Both the position numbers and the translations under genes were made by a program. The notes under the pieces are model-generated. The model was not told where the DNA came from, made no database searches, and saw nothing but the letters and a program-made list of their open reading frames with translations. From Thermoleophilia bacterium (GTDB taxonomy: Bacteria > Actinomycetota > Thermoleophilia > Gaiellales > SKUG01), in NCBI GenBank assembly GCA_007122215.1, contig SKUG01000044.1, forward strand, positions 1 to 5,086: a stretch of DNA of 5,086 bases. The letters run 5' to 3'. Below are positions 1 through 5,086 of the stretch, one piece after another; the stretch's first letter is position 1; every line of letters starts with the position of its first letter.

Positions 1-190
1 CCCGCACGCCCGCAGGGACCAGTGCCAGCACCCGCTGGCCGATGTCGGTGCGATCGATCCCGGGCGCAGCCTCGGCTCCGCCGGCAGCCAGCGCAAGGCC
101 CGTGCCGCCGGCAGCGGTGGCTGCCAGCCCCGCCGCACGCGCGCCGGTCAGGCTGCGCAGCGAGGACGTTATGCCCGTCAGGAAACCCAT
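1..190 (-). CDS. Exported Ala/Gly-rich protein, N-terminal part only
   Basis: An open minus-strand frame of 63 codons begins at ATG 190-188 and leaves the window at the left edge. I do not recognise the protein. Its N-terminus looks like a Sec-type signal peptide: two arginines (R12, R18), a small-residue hydrophobic stretch at about 19-38, and an A-E-A site at 39-41 that would release a mature chain starting APGIDRTDIGQRV. This suggests export or anchoring outside the membrane; the function is unknown. The start is chosen because a G-run (plus-strand 193-199) ends 2 nt before the ATG, which is close for a Shine-Dalgarno site, and because the promoter-like element at 208-251 lies just upstream. 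It lies 133 bp downstream of lysS on the same strand, past a strong palindrome, and probably has its own promoter. Uncertainty: the C-terminus is missing, so a purely membrane-anchored form cannot be excluded. Confidence 0.62.
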   Translation of the reverse strand, partial: MGFLTGITSSLRSLTGARAAGLAATAAGGTGLALAAGGAEAAPGIDRTDIGQRVLALVPAGVR

Positions 191-207
191 TTCCCCCCCT
201 GGGAAAG

Positions 208-251
208 CCCCTCTTCCCGGGTATCGGGTTTCGCGGCGGCTGCGTTTCAGC
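208..251 (-). promoter_or_regulatory. Sigma-28-like promoter element, copy A
   Basis: Read on the minus strand, this is GCTGAAAC (251-244), 15 nt, CCCGATACC (228-220), 6 nt, then GAGGGG (213-208), ending 17 nt before the ATG of the exported protein. The same blocks at the same spacings occur before the membrane-protein gene (3417-3460). GAAA followed by CCGATA resembles the FliA/WhiG class (TAAA, 15 nt, GCCGATAA), with a spacer one base longer and a C in place of the leading G. The GAAAC block lies in a 7-bp inverted repeat with a 5-nt loop (236-254), so a structured RNA leader is an alternative reading. The conservation is seen directly; the sigma factor is inferred. Confidence 0.5.
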
Positions 252-264
252 CGCGGACGCTGAC

Positions 265-297
265 GCGTTTTTCCGCCACCTGGTGGCGGAAAAACGC
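265..297. repeat. Perfect 33-bp palindrome with 16-bp arms
   Basis: The arms at 265-280 and 282-297 are exact reverse complements around a single central T (281). Each arm is GCG, five T, then CCGCCACC, mirrored on the other side. It lies 26 bp past the lysS stop codon and 13 bp upstream of the GCTGAAAC block of promoter element A. As RNA it would fold into a very stable hairpin from either strand, so it may end lysS transcription. However, the T-run precedes the GC core and the A-run follows it, the reverse of a standard intrinsic terminator. A dimeric operator site for the downstream gene is the other option. Confidence 0.9.
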
Positions 298-323
298 AAT
301 GGTGGGAGTGGTCTTGACGGCAG

Positions 324-1856
324 CTAGCGGCGGGCGGGGAAGAGGATGACCTCGCGGATCGAGGATGCGCCGGTGGCGAGCATGGCGAGGCGATCGATGC
401 CGATGCCGAGGCCCCCGCAGGGTGGCATGCCGTACTCGAGCGCCCGCAGGTAGTCCTCGTCCAGCTGCTCGGTCAGCTCGTCCCCGGCCTCGGCCAGCTG
501 GCGCTGCTGCAGGAAGCGCTGGCGCTGCTCGTCCGGGTCGTTGATCTCGCTGAAGGCGTTTGCGAGCTCCATGCCTGCGGCAAACGCCTCGAAGCGCTCG
601 ACGATCCGCCCGTCGCTGCCGGGAGCGGCCTTGGCAAAGGGCGAGAGCTCCACCGGGTAGTCGTGGATGAACACGGGGTCGACGAGCTTCGGCTCGACGA
701 AGCGGTCGAGCAGGTGGTCGATCCGCTGCGCACGCCACGGATGGTCGTCGGGATCGCTGCCCTGGTCACGCAGCCAGCTGGCCAGCTCGTCATCGCCGAG
801 CTCGAAGGCGTCGATGCCGGCATGCTCGATGATCGCCTCGCGGAGGGTCATGCGGCGCCACGGTGGGGTGAAGTCGATGGTGGCCCCGTCGCGCTCGACC
901 TGCGCGGTGCCGACGGCGGCGACCACGGCCGCGTGCACGAGCTGCTCGGTGAGCTCCATCACCTGGCGGTAGCCCATCCCGGCGGCGTAGGCCTCGAGCG
1001 AGCTGAACTCCGGGTTGTGCTTGTAGGAGATGCCCTCGTTGCGGAAGTTGCGGCCGATCTCGTAGACGCGATCGAGGCCCCCGACGACCAGGCGCTTGAG
1101 GTAGAGCTCGGGGGCGATGCGCAGGTAGAGGTCGGCATCGAGCTCGTTGTGGTGGGTGACGAAGGGTCGGGCAGCAGCGCCTCCGTAGAGCGGCTGCAGC
1201 ATCGGCGTCTCGACCTCGACGAAGTCCTGCTCCTCGAGGACGCGGCGGATCCCGGACACGAGCCGGCTGCGGGCCAGGAACCGCTCGCGGGTCTCCTCGT
1301 TGACGGCCAGGTCGAGGTAGCGCCGGCGCAGGCGGGTCTCGACGTCGGTGAGCCCGTGGAACTTCTCGGGCAGCGGCCGGATGGCCTTGCCCAGCAGCTC
1401 CCACCCCTGCGCGCGCAGGGAGAGCTCGCCGCGGCGGCTGCAGATGGCAACGCCCTCCACCCCGATCCAGTCACCGAGGTCGAGGTCGCGGAAGCGCCCG
1501 TAGGAGTCCTCGCCCAGCCCGTCGAGGGTCACCATCAGCTGCAGCTGGCCCGTGTGGTCGACCAGGTCGCAGAACATCGCCTTGCCGTGCCCGCGGCGGC
1601 CCATCAGCCGGCCCATCAGCCGGTAGTGGCTGTCGGTCTCGGCACCGGGCTCGAGCGAGGCGTGCGCCTCGGCGACCGCGGCGACCGTCGCGCTGCGCTC
1701 GTAGCGGGCCGGGAAGGGATCGATGCCGTCGGCGCGCAGGGCGTCGAGCTTCGCCCGGCGATCGGCCATGATCCGGGCCTCGGCAGCGCCGGCATCGACG
1801 TGGTCGTCGGCCGCTGGGGGATCGTCGCTGCGCACGGGAGTCTCGGGCTCGGTCAT
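324..1856 (-). CDS. lysS: Lysyl-tRNA synthetase, class II
   Basis: This cytoplasmic enzyme attaches lysine to tRNA-Lys using ATP, by way of lysyl-adenylate. The 510-residue length fits bacterial LysRS. In order: an acidic, probably disordered extension (1-29); a helical stretch with RRAKLDALRADGIDPFP (33-49); an OB-fold anticodon-binding domain (about 77-155); then the class II core. Motif 1 lies around 200-220 (ending VEVETPML), motif 2 at 269-288 (RNFRNEGISYKHNPEF), and motif 3 at 476-501 (GMPPCGGLGIGIDRL, then SIREVILFP at the C-terminus). Motif 3 has C480 where Thr is common. The lysine-pocket region YLRIAPELYLKRL (244-256) is intact. ATG 1856 is used because a TATGAT box lies 8 nt upstream; Met30 is a possible shorter start. 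It follows the membrane-protein gene by 47 bp. The family is certain; the exact start is less so. Confidence 0.97.
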   Translation of the reverse strand: MTEPETPVRSDDPPAADDHVDAGAAEARIMADRRAKLDALRADGIDPFPARYERSATVAAVAEAHASLEPGAETDSHYRLMGRLMGRRGHGKAMFCDLVDHTGQLQLMVTLDGLGEDSYGRFRDLDLGDWIGVEGVAICSRRGELSLRAQGWELLGKAIRPLPEKFHGLTDVETRLRRRYLDLAVNEETRERFLARSRLVSGIRRVLEEQDFVEVETPMLQPLYGGAAARPFVTHHNELDADLYLRIAPELYLKRLVVGGLDRVYEIGRNFRNEGISYKHNPEFSSLEAYAAGMGYRQVMELTEQLVHAAVVAAVGTAQVERDGATIDFTPPWRRMTLREAIIEHAGIDAFELGDDELASWLRDQGSDPDDHPWRAQRIDHLLDRFVEPKLVDPVFIHDYPVELSPFAKAAPGSDGRIVERFEAFAAGMELANAFSEINDPDEQRQRFLQQRQLAEAGDELTEQLDEDYLRALEYGMPPCGGLGIGIDRLAMLATGASSIREVILFPARR

Positions 1857-1864
1857 GGCTCCGG

Positions 1865-1870
1865 ATCATA
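1865..1870 (-). promoter_or_regulatory. -10-like box for lysS, probably near-leaderless
   Basis: TATGAT reads on the minus strand from 1870 to 1865, inside the 50-bp gap upstream of lysS. Only 8 nt (CCGGAGCC) separate it from the ATG, so transcription would begin at or within a base or two of the start codon. The GGAG in that spacer is 2 nt from the ATG, too close for a normal Shine-Dalgarno site, which favours leaderless initiation. I see no good -35 hexamer 16-18 nt upstream. lysS may also be reached by readthrough from the gene before it. Confidence 0.45.
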
Positions 1871-1906
1871 CCGGCGCCGTGGCAGGGGCCTCCCGGGGGC
1901 CGGGGG

Positions 1907-3394
1907 TCAGCCCTCGGTGGCCTGCCATGCCGCACCGTCGTGGTGCATGCTCACGGCACGCCCGGCGGTGTCGAATCCCAGCACGAAGGCGACCTGGTTG
2001 GCGGCTGCCATGCCGGGAACGCCCGCGCCGACGACGCTGGCAGCGTAGGCGTGCCACATGCCATCGGGGCCCTGGGTGACCACGAACCGTGCCCAGCGGT
2101 TGGCCGGGCCGGAGTCCCGGGCCGTGCGGGCCGCGGCGACGGCCTCGTCCGCGGTGGCCACGCCCGTCCCGGTGAGCACGGCGGTGAGCTGGACGTGCCC
2201 GCCATCGATGCCGCCGGTGGGGGTCGTGATGACCGGCAGGATGGTGCCGCGGGTCACGTCGGAAGCTGGCGTGAATGCAGGTGCCTGGCCCGGGGTTGTG
2301 GGCCCTGCGCCGTCGATGGTGCCCCCGGGCGTGGTGCCCGGCGTGCCCTCGGTGACGGCCGCGCCCAGCGGCACGACCTGCAGCGTGGCCCCGGAGACGC
2401 CGGGCCCGGTGTGGACGGTGAAGTGGTTGCCGCCGGTGCGAGTCCACTGGTTGGTGACCCAGGCCATGGAGTCCTGTGCCTCGACCAGCGAGATGGATGC
2501 ATAGCCTGCGAGGGTGCCGTTGGCTGCCGGCATCACCTGGGGGGCCTGGTCGGCTGCGACCGATGCCTGGTAGGCGTAGAAGCGCCCGTCCTGCTCGATC
2601 ACTGCCCAGCGCAGGTCGCGCGATCCGGGCGTGTCGGAGCTCATGGTGGCCAGGGCTGCCTGCATGGCCTGTGCGTAGTCTGCGTAGCCCTCGGACAGCC
2701 CGATCACGGACTCCAGGCGCATGAAGCCGCCACCGGCGACCTGCAGGCCTGACTCGGGGTCGACGGCAGCGTCGACGGCAACTCCCTGGCCGATGATCGA
2801 CTGTGCCGTCCAGCTGCCCGCCGGGACCTCCGGGGCCACGCCACCGGATGGCGGCAGGCCCGTCAGGGACCCCGAGTCGCCGCTGGTGTCATCGGCGCCG
2901 TCGCTGCCTCCGGGGACCTGGCCGGCACGCGCCTGCTCGACCTCCATCGCCAGCTGGGTGATCAGGCCCTGGACCTCGGGCATCCACTCCTGCTGGAACT
3001 CCTGCTGGCCGAGCCGCATGCCCTCCTCGACGCCGCGCTGGCGGTTGTGTGCAGCGATGCCGGTGCCGGCAGTGCCGAGGCCAAGGGTGGCGAGGGTTCC
3101 CATCCCGATCTTCGCCAGCGGCCCCGCGGCCTTGCCGCGCGTCACGAGCATGGCGAGGCCGGTAAGAGCGGTCGCGATGCCGCCGCCGATGGCCCATCGC
3201 GACCAGGACGGTGACGACGGCTCGATCAGCTCCTCTGCCAGGAACGACTCGCCGGTGGCGGCGTCGCCCTGTGGCTGGGCTGGCTGGCCGTCCGGCAGCG
3301 GCCCGAGGCCGCCGTCGTCGGCTGCCGGACCTGTTGGCTGCGTACCTGCGGTGGCGTCCGGAATGGACGCGTTCGTAACCGGAATCGCGGTCAT
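1907..3394 (-). CDS. Unrecognised membrane protein with a duplicated C-terminal domain
   Basis: I do not recognise this 495-residue protein. In order: a Pro/Gly/Asp-rich acidic N-terminus (1-62) without a signal peptide; a likely membrane helix (67-85); a short basic loop (R86, K88, K95); a second, glycine-rich hydrophobic stretch (96-115) that may also cross the membrane; a charged, Gln-rich helical stretch (117-157); a Gly/Ser/Asp linker (161-193); a domain (about 224-300); a Thr/Pro/Gly linker (348-376); and a second copy of that domain (about 400-475). The copies share RWA, then Q, DG, AY, ASV and AAN in order. Basic residues between the hydrophobic stretches suggest a cytoplasmic loop with the tail outside, but this is weak. 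ATG 3394 is chosen over GTG 3424 because it has a G-run at 9-nt spacing, and because 3424 would fall at or before the expected transcript start. It lies between greA and lysS. By eye its codons look less uniformly GC-ended than those of lysS. Confidence 0.8.
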   Translation of the reverse strand: MTAIPVTNASIPDATAGTQPTGPAADDGGLGPLPDGQPAQPQGDAATGESFLAEELIEPSSPSWSRWAIGGGIATALTGLAMLVTRGKAAGPLAKIGMGTLATLGLGTAGTGIAAHNRQRGVEEGMRLGQQEFQQEWMPEVQGLITQLAMEVEQARAGQVPGGSDGADDTSGDSGSLTGLPPSGGVAPEVPAGSWTAQSIIGQGVAVDAAVDPESGLQVAGGGFMRLESVIGLSEGYADYAQAMQAALATMSSDTPGSRDLRWAVIEQDGRFYAYQASVAADQAPQVMPAANGTLAGYASISLVEAQDSMAWVTNQWTRTGGNHFTVHTGPGVSGATLQVVPLGAAVTEGTPGTTPGGTIDGAGPTTPGQAPAFTPASDVTRGTILPVITTPTGGIDGGHVQLTAVLTGTGVATADEAVAAARTARDSGPANRWARFVVTQGPDGMWHAYAASVVGAGVPGMAAANQVAFVLGFDTAGRAVSMHHDGAAWQATEG

Positions 3395-3403
3395 GGAAAA
3401 GAA

Positions 3404-3409
3404 CCCCCC
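3404..3409 (-). promoter_or_regulatory. G-run ribosome binding site deciding the 3394 start
   Basis: Six G residues on the minus strand end 9 nt before ATG 3394. This is the best Shine-Dalgarno-like match upstream of the membrane-protein gene, and it favours this ATG over the in-frame GTG ten codons earlier. The partial gene at the left edge also has a G-run just before its ATG. Confidence 0.45.
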
Positions 3410-3416
3410 GTTGCTT

Positions 3417-3460
3417 CCCCTCACTCGAGGTATCGGGATTCCGGGGCATCCTGTTTCAGC
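3417..3460 (-). promoter_or_regulatory. Sigma-28-like promoter element, copy B
   Basis: On the minus strand this reads GCTGAAAC (3460-3453), 15 nt, CCCGATACC (3437-3429), 6 nt, then GAGGGG (3422-3417). Blocks and spacings are identical to copy A at 208-251, while the 15-nt spacers differ almost throughout. If CCCGATACC is a -10, transcription would start near 3422, giving a leader of roughly 28 nt before ATG 3394. The element begins 42 bp past the greA stop codon, in a gap where I see no convincing terminator, so the downstream gene may also receive readthrough from greA. A CTG-AAA-CAG inverted repeat overlaps the first block, so a structured RNA is possible. Confidence 0.5.
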
Positions 3461-3502
3461 AGGCCGTCGGGCGCGGGACGACCCCCGCGGCGGCAGCGGT
3501 CC

Positions 3503-3976
3503 CTACTTGCGGCCGAGGACGCTGGTGACGCGGTAGCGCAGCACGCCCGACGGCACCTCGATCTCGCACTCGTCACCCTTCTTCAGGCCCATGAGCGCAG
3601 AGCCGATCGGGGACTCGTGGGAGATCTTCATCTCGACCAGGTCGACCTCGGTCGGGCCGACGACGGTGTAGGTGAGCAGCTCGTCACGGTCGAGGTCGCG
3701 CACACGCACCGCGGACCCGATCCCCACGACCTTGCTCGAGACCCGCTCGATGACCTTGGCGGTGCGCAGGCGCTCCTCGAGCTCGAGGATCCGCGCCTCG
3801 AGCCGGGCCTGCTCGTTCTTGGCGTCGTCGTACTCGGCGTTCTCGGAGATGTCACCGAAGTCGCGGGCGTTCCTGATGCGCTCGGCGACCTCGCGCCGGC
3901 GGACGGTCGTCAGGTGCTCGAGCTCCTCGGCGAGCTTCTGGTACCCATCCTTGGTGACAAGCGTCTCGCGAGCCAT
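3503..3976 (-). CDS. greA: Transcription elongation factor GreA
   Basis: GreA enters the secondary channel of backtracked RNA polymerase and stimulates cleavage of the extruded RNA 3' end, so that elongation restarts. The 157-residue length matches the family (about 158). Residues 1-75 form the antiparallel coiled coil. Its tip carries GDISENAEYDDAKNEQ (41-56), with D42 and E45 in the positions of the acidic pair that acts at the polymerase Mg2+ site. The C-terminal FKBP-like domain (about 83-157) contains SPIGSALMGLKKGDE (122-136) and ends in a typical VPSG...YRV...L. ATG 3976 gives the usual MARETLVTKDGYQKL start; a GGGGG run lies 6 nt upstream. The open frame extends further upstream to 4147, but that would run through the promoter. 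It diverges from the dusB-family gene and is followed by the membrane-protein gene. Confidence 0.97.
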   Translation of the reverse strand: MARETLVTKDGYQKLAEELEHLTTVRRREVAERIRNARDFGDISENAEYDDAKNEQARLEARILELEERLRTAKVIERVSSKVVGIGSAVRVRDLDRDELLTYTVVGPTEVDLVEMKISHESPIGSALMGLKKGDECEIEVPSGVLRYRVTSVLGRK

Positions 3977-4009
3977 CTTCCGCCCCCAGTCCGTGGCCCA
4001 GCGCGGATC

Positions 4010-4042
4010 GGTGCCTGGCGCACCTGTCTCGGCTCCTAGCCG
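4010..4042 (-). other. Two tandem small hairpins in the greA leader
   Basis: In transcript order the leader has CGGCT-AGG-AGCCG (4042-4030; 5-bp stem, 3-nt loop), then GGTGC-GCCAG-GCACC (4024-4010; 5-bp stem, 5-nt loop). Both stems are perfect. They lie between the proposed start site (about 4051) and the greA ATG. The first hairpin contains AGGAG, 9 nt before a GTG (4023) that opens a 37-codon frame overlapping greA out of phase. I do not claim that this frame is translated. Neither hairpin is followed by a T-run. Confidence 0.4.
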
Positions 4043-4057
4043 GCCACTGCGCTGCGC

Positions 4058-4063
4058 ACTATA
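4058..4063 (-). promoter_or_regulatory. -10 box of the greA promoter
   Basis: TATAGT reads on the minus strand from 4063 to 4058, one base from the TATAAT consensus and conspicuous in very GC-rich DNA. The transcript would start near 4051, giving a leader of about 75 nt. The hexamer 17 nt upstream (GCGCCT) is not a recognisable -35, so the promoter may depend on an activator or on a relaxed -35, as is common in actinobacteria. Confidence 0.55.
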
Positions 4064-4148
4064 CGACACCTTGAGGCTACAGGCGCCGATACCCGCGCCA
4101 CAGCGCGGATTGGCGCTCGACCCCGGGGGCCGGCTGGAGCAGTGCACC

Positions 4149-4160
4149 CAGCGCGCGCTG
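4149..4160. repeat. 12-bp GC palindrome in the greA/dusB intergenic region
   Basis: CAGCGCGCGCTG is a perfect inverted repeat about 37 bp upstream of the dusB-side -10 box and about 86 bp upstream of the greA -10 box. It could be an operator for the divergent pair, but alternating GC palindromes of this size arise easily at this base composition. Confidence 0.25.
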
Positions 4161-4196
4161 CGGTTGCGGCTGCACCGTCGGCGGTCGCGTGCGCGC

Positions 4197-4202
4197 TACA
4201 GT
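4197..4202 (+). promoter_or_regulatory. -10-like box for the dusB-family gene, leaderless position
   Basis: TACAGT (TAnnnT type) lies 6 nt upstream of the GTG at 4209, so the expected transcript start coincides with the start codon. No Shine-Dalgarno sequence precedes this GTG, consistent with leaderless translation. No clear -35 is seen 16-18 nt upstream. Confidence 0.45.
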
Positions 4203-4208
4203 GGGCAC

Positions 4209-5086
4209 GTGCGCGACCACCCCCCAGAGCAGCAGCTGCCCGCAGCGACCGTCGTGAGCGGCGCGAACCCGCTGGCCGAGCCCTTCGACGTCGGCGGGGT
4301 CGAGATACCGGTGCGGGTGGCGCTTGCGCCGATGGCCGGCGTGAGCGTGCAGGCCTTCCGTCGCCAGGGACGCCGCTTCGGCGCGGGGCTCGTGTGCACG
4401 GAGATGGTGAGCTCGGCAGGCCTGCACCACGGCAACGACCGCACCAAGGACTACATGCGGATCGCGCCGGACGAGGGCCCGGTGGCGCTGCAGGTCTTCG
4501 GCTCGGACCCGGCCTACATGGCCGAGGCGGCGAGGCTCGTGCAGTCGGCCGGTGCCGACATCATCGACATCAACATGGGCTGCCCGGTGCGCAAGGTCAC
4601 CAAGACCCTCGCCGGGTGTGCGCTGATGGGCGACCACGACCACGCGGTCGCGGTCGCGCGGGCCGTGGTCGAGGCCAGCGACTGCCCGGTGACCGTCAAG
4701 ATCCGCCGCGGCGTCCGCAACGGCTCGCTCGACTGCCTGGAGCTCGGGCCGCGCCTGGCCGAGGAGGCGGGCGTGGCCGGGCTGACGCTGCACCCGCGCA
4801 GCGCGCAGCAGATGTATACCGGCCGCGCCGACCACGAGCTGACCCGCCAGCTGGTGGAGCTCGTGGAGGTGCCGGTGTGGGCCTCGGGCGACATCACCAG
4901 CCACGCCGAGGCCGTCGCGGTGCTCGAGCAGACAGGCGCCGCCGGCGTGATGGTCGCCCGCGCCGCGCAGGGGGATCCATGGCTGCTGCGCGAGCTCGTG
5001 CAGCCGGATGCGCCCCGCCCCTCGAACGACGAGCGGATCGCAGAGCTCGTGCGTTTCATGCGCGAGGCGATCCACGAGATGGGCGA
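4209..5086 (+). CDS. dusB: tRNA-dihydrouridine synthase, DusB/NifR3 type, C-terminus outside the window
   Basis: This FMN enzyme reduces uridine to dihydrouridine in tRNA using NADPH. The 292 codons present cover most of the TIM-barrel domain. Visible motifs are: LAPMAGVSVQAFR (39-51), the FMN-binding start of the barrel; TEMVSSAGL (64-72); QVFGSDP (95-101); DINMGCPVRKVTKTLAGCALM (120-140), with C125 as the expected catalytic cysteine in the GCP motif; VTVKIRRG (161-168); HPRSAQQMYTGRADH (195-209); ASGDI (225-229); and VMVARAAQGDPWLLREL (247-263). In the last motif A250 replaces the Gly usual in the GRAAQG phosphate-binding turn. GTG 4209 is chosen for the TACAGT box 6 nt upstream; GTG 4254 is a possible shorter start with no ribosome binding site. 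The frame stays open further upstream without a better start. It diverges from greA. The family is secure; the subfamily is less certain. Confidence 0.93.
   Translation, partial: MRDHPPEQQLPAATVVSGANPLAEPFDVGGVEIPVRVALAPMAGVSVQAFRRQGRRFGAGLVCTEMVSSAGLHHGNDRTKDYMRIAPDEGPVALQVFGSDPAYMAEAARLVQSAGADIIDINMGCPVRKVTKTLAGCALMGDHDHAVAVARAVVEASDCPVTVKIRRGVRNGSLDCLELGPRLAEEAGVAGLTLHPRSAQQMYTGRADHELTRQLVELVEVPVWASGDITSHAEAVAVLEQTGAAGVMVARAAQGDPWLLRELVQPDAPRPSNDERIAELVRFMREAIHEMG

Noticed and set aside
201..218. GGGAA/TTCCC inverted repeat in the leader of the exported-protein gene
   Set aside because: Only 5 bp with an 8-nt loop, and it overlaps the conserved GAGGGG block; copy B has no equivalent.
219..251. 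GGGTAT and GTTTCAG on the plus strand, resembling a sigma-B promoter
   Set aside because: In sigma-B promoters GTTT lies upstream of GGGTAT; here the order is reversed on the plus strand, and no gene follows in that direction.
1876..1906. GC-rich self-complementary stretch after the membrane-protein stop codon as a terminator
   Set aside because: Only about 4 bp of stem around a 7-nt loop and no T-run; not distinguishable from GC-rich background.
663..2048. Long plus-strand open frame opposite lysS, 461 codons
   Set aside because: It is an antisense shadow: the GC-rich codon bias of lysS removes stops on the other strand. The translation is low-complexity without motifs, while the lysS frame is unmistakable.
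3395..3424. GTG 3424 as the start of the membrane-protein gene
   Set aside because: It lies 5 nt from the CCCGATACC block, at or before the likely transcript start, and lacks a ribosome binding site; ATG 3394 has a G-run at 9 nt.
3461..3502. GTCG/CGAC inverted repeat downstream of greA as a terminator
   Set aside because: The stem is 4 bp and does not extend; there is no T-run.
2721..3536. Plus-strand open frame opposite the membrane-protein gene and the end of greA
   Set aside because: Pro/Arg/Ser-rich with no domain, and it overlaps the end of greA; the minus-strand frame has membrane helices, a duplicated domain and start signals.
4085..4093. GCCGATACC on the plus strand, resembling the -10 block of the shared element
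   Set aside because: The expected GCTGAAAC 15 nt upstream is TACGACAC, only 4 of 8 matches, there is no GAGGGG 6 nt downstream, and the gene start is over 110 nt away.
3977..4147. Upstream in-frame extension of greA adding 57 residues
   Set aside because: It would require transcription from beyond the clear TATAGT box, the added residues match nothing in GreA, and MARETLVTKDGYQKL is the normal N-terminus.
4077..5075. Long minus-strand open frame opposite the dusB-family gene, 332 codons
   Set aside because: His/Arg/Ala-rich translation without motifs, directly antisense to a clear Dus protein; a codon-bias shadow.

Overview
The window is very GC-rich with strongly GC-ended codons, and it carries bacterial housekeeping genes. 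The class II lysyl-tRNA synthetase, the GreA sequence, the DusB/NifR3-type dihydrouridine synthase and two start codons that sit where a transcript would begin (leaderless style) suggest a high-GC actinobacterium or a close relative such as Thermoleophilia. The lineage is an inference from sequence style, not a database match.

Layout. Four genes lie on the minus strand and are transcribed right to left: greA (3503-3976), an unrecognised 495-residue membrane protein (1907-3394), lysS (324-1856), and the first 63 codons of an exported Ala/Gly-rich protein that runs off the left edge (1-190). One gene lies on the plus strand, diverging from greA: a dusB-family tRNA-dihydrouridine synthase that starts near 4209 and runs off the right edge. 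The 232-bp gap between greA and dusB holds a clear -10 for greA (TATAGT), a 75-nt greA leader with two small hairpins, and a -10-like TACAGT just before the dusB GTG. No stretch longer than 300 bases lacks a gene.

How they work together. lysS (tRNA charging), dusB (tRNA D-loop modification) and greA (rescue of stalled RNA polymerase) are information-processing genes. The membrane protein sits between greA and lysS, and the exported protein lies downstream of lysS. These two unrecognised genes share an upstream element that the housekeeping genes lack: GCTGAAAC, exactly 15 nt, CCCGATACC, 6 variable nt, GAGGGG, then a G-run and the ATG. It resembles the sigma-28 (FliA/WhiG) promoter class, so the two envelope genes may form a co-regulated set interleaved with housekeeping genes. 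An RNA leader element is the main alternative. A perfect 33-bp palindrome lies between lysS and the exported-protein gene.

The most notable points are the shared element, the palindrome, and the duplicated domain in the membrane protein. I see no CRISPR array, insertion sequence, tRNA, rRNA or attachment site.
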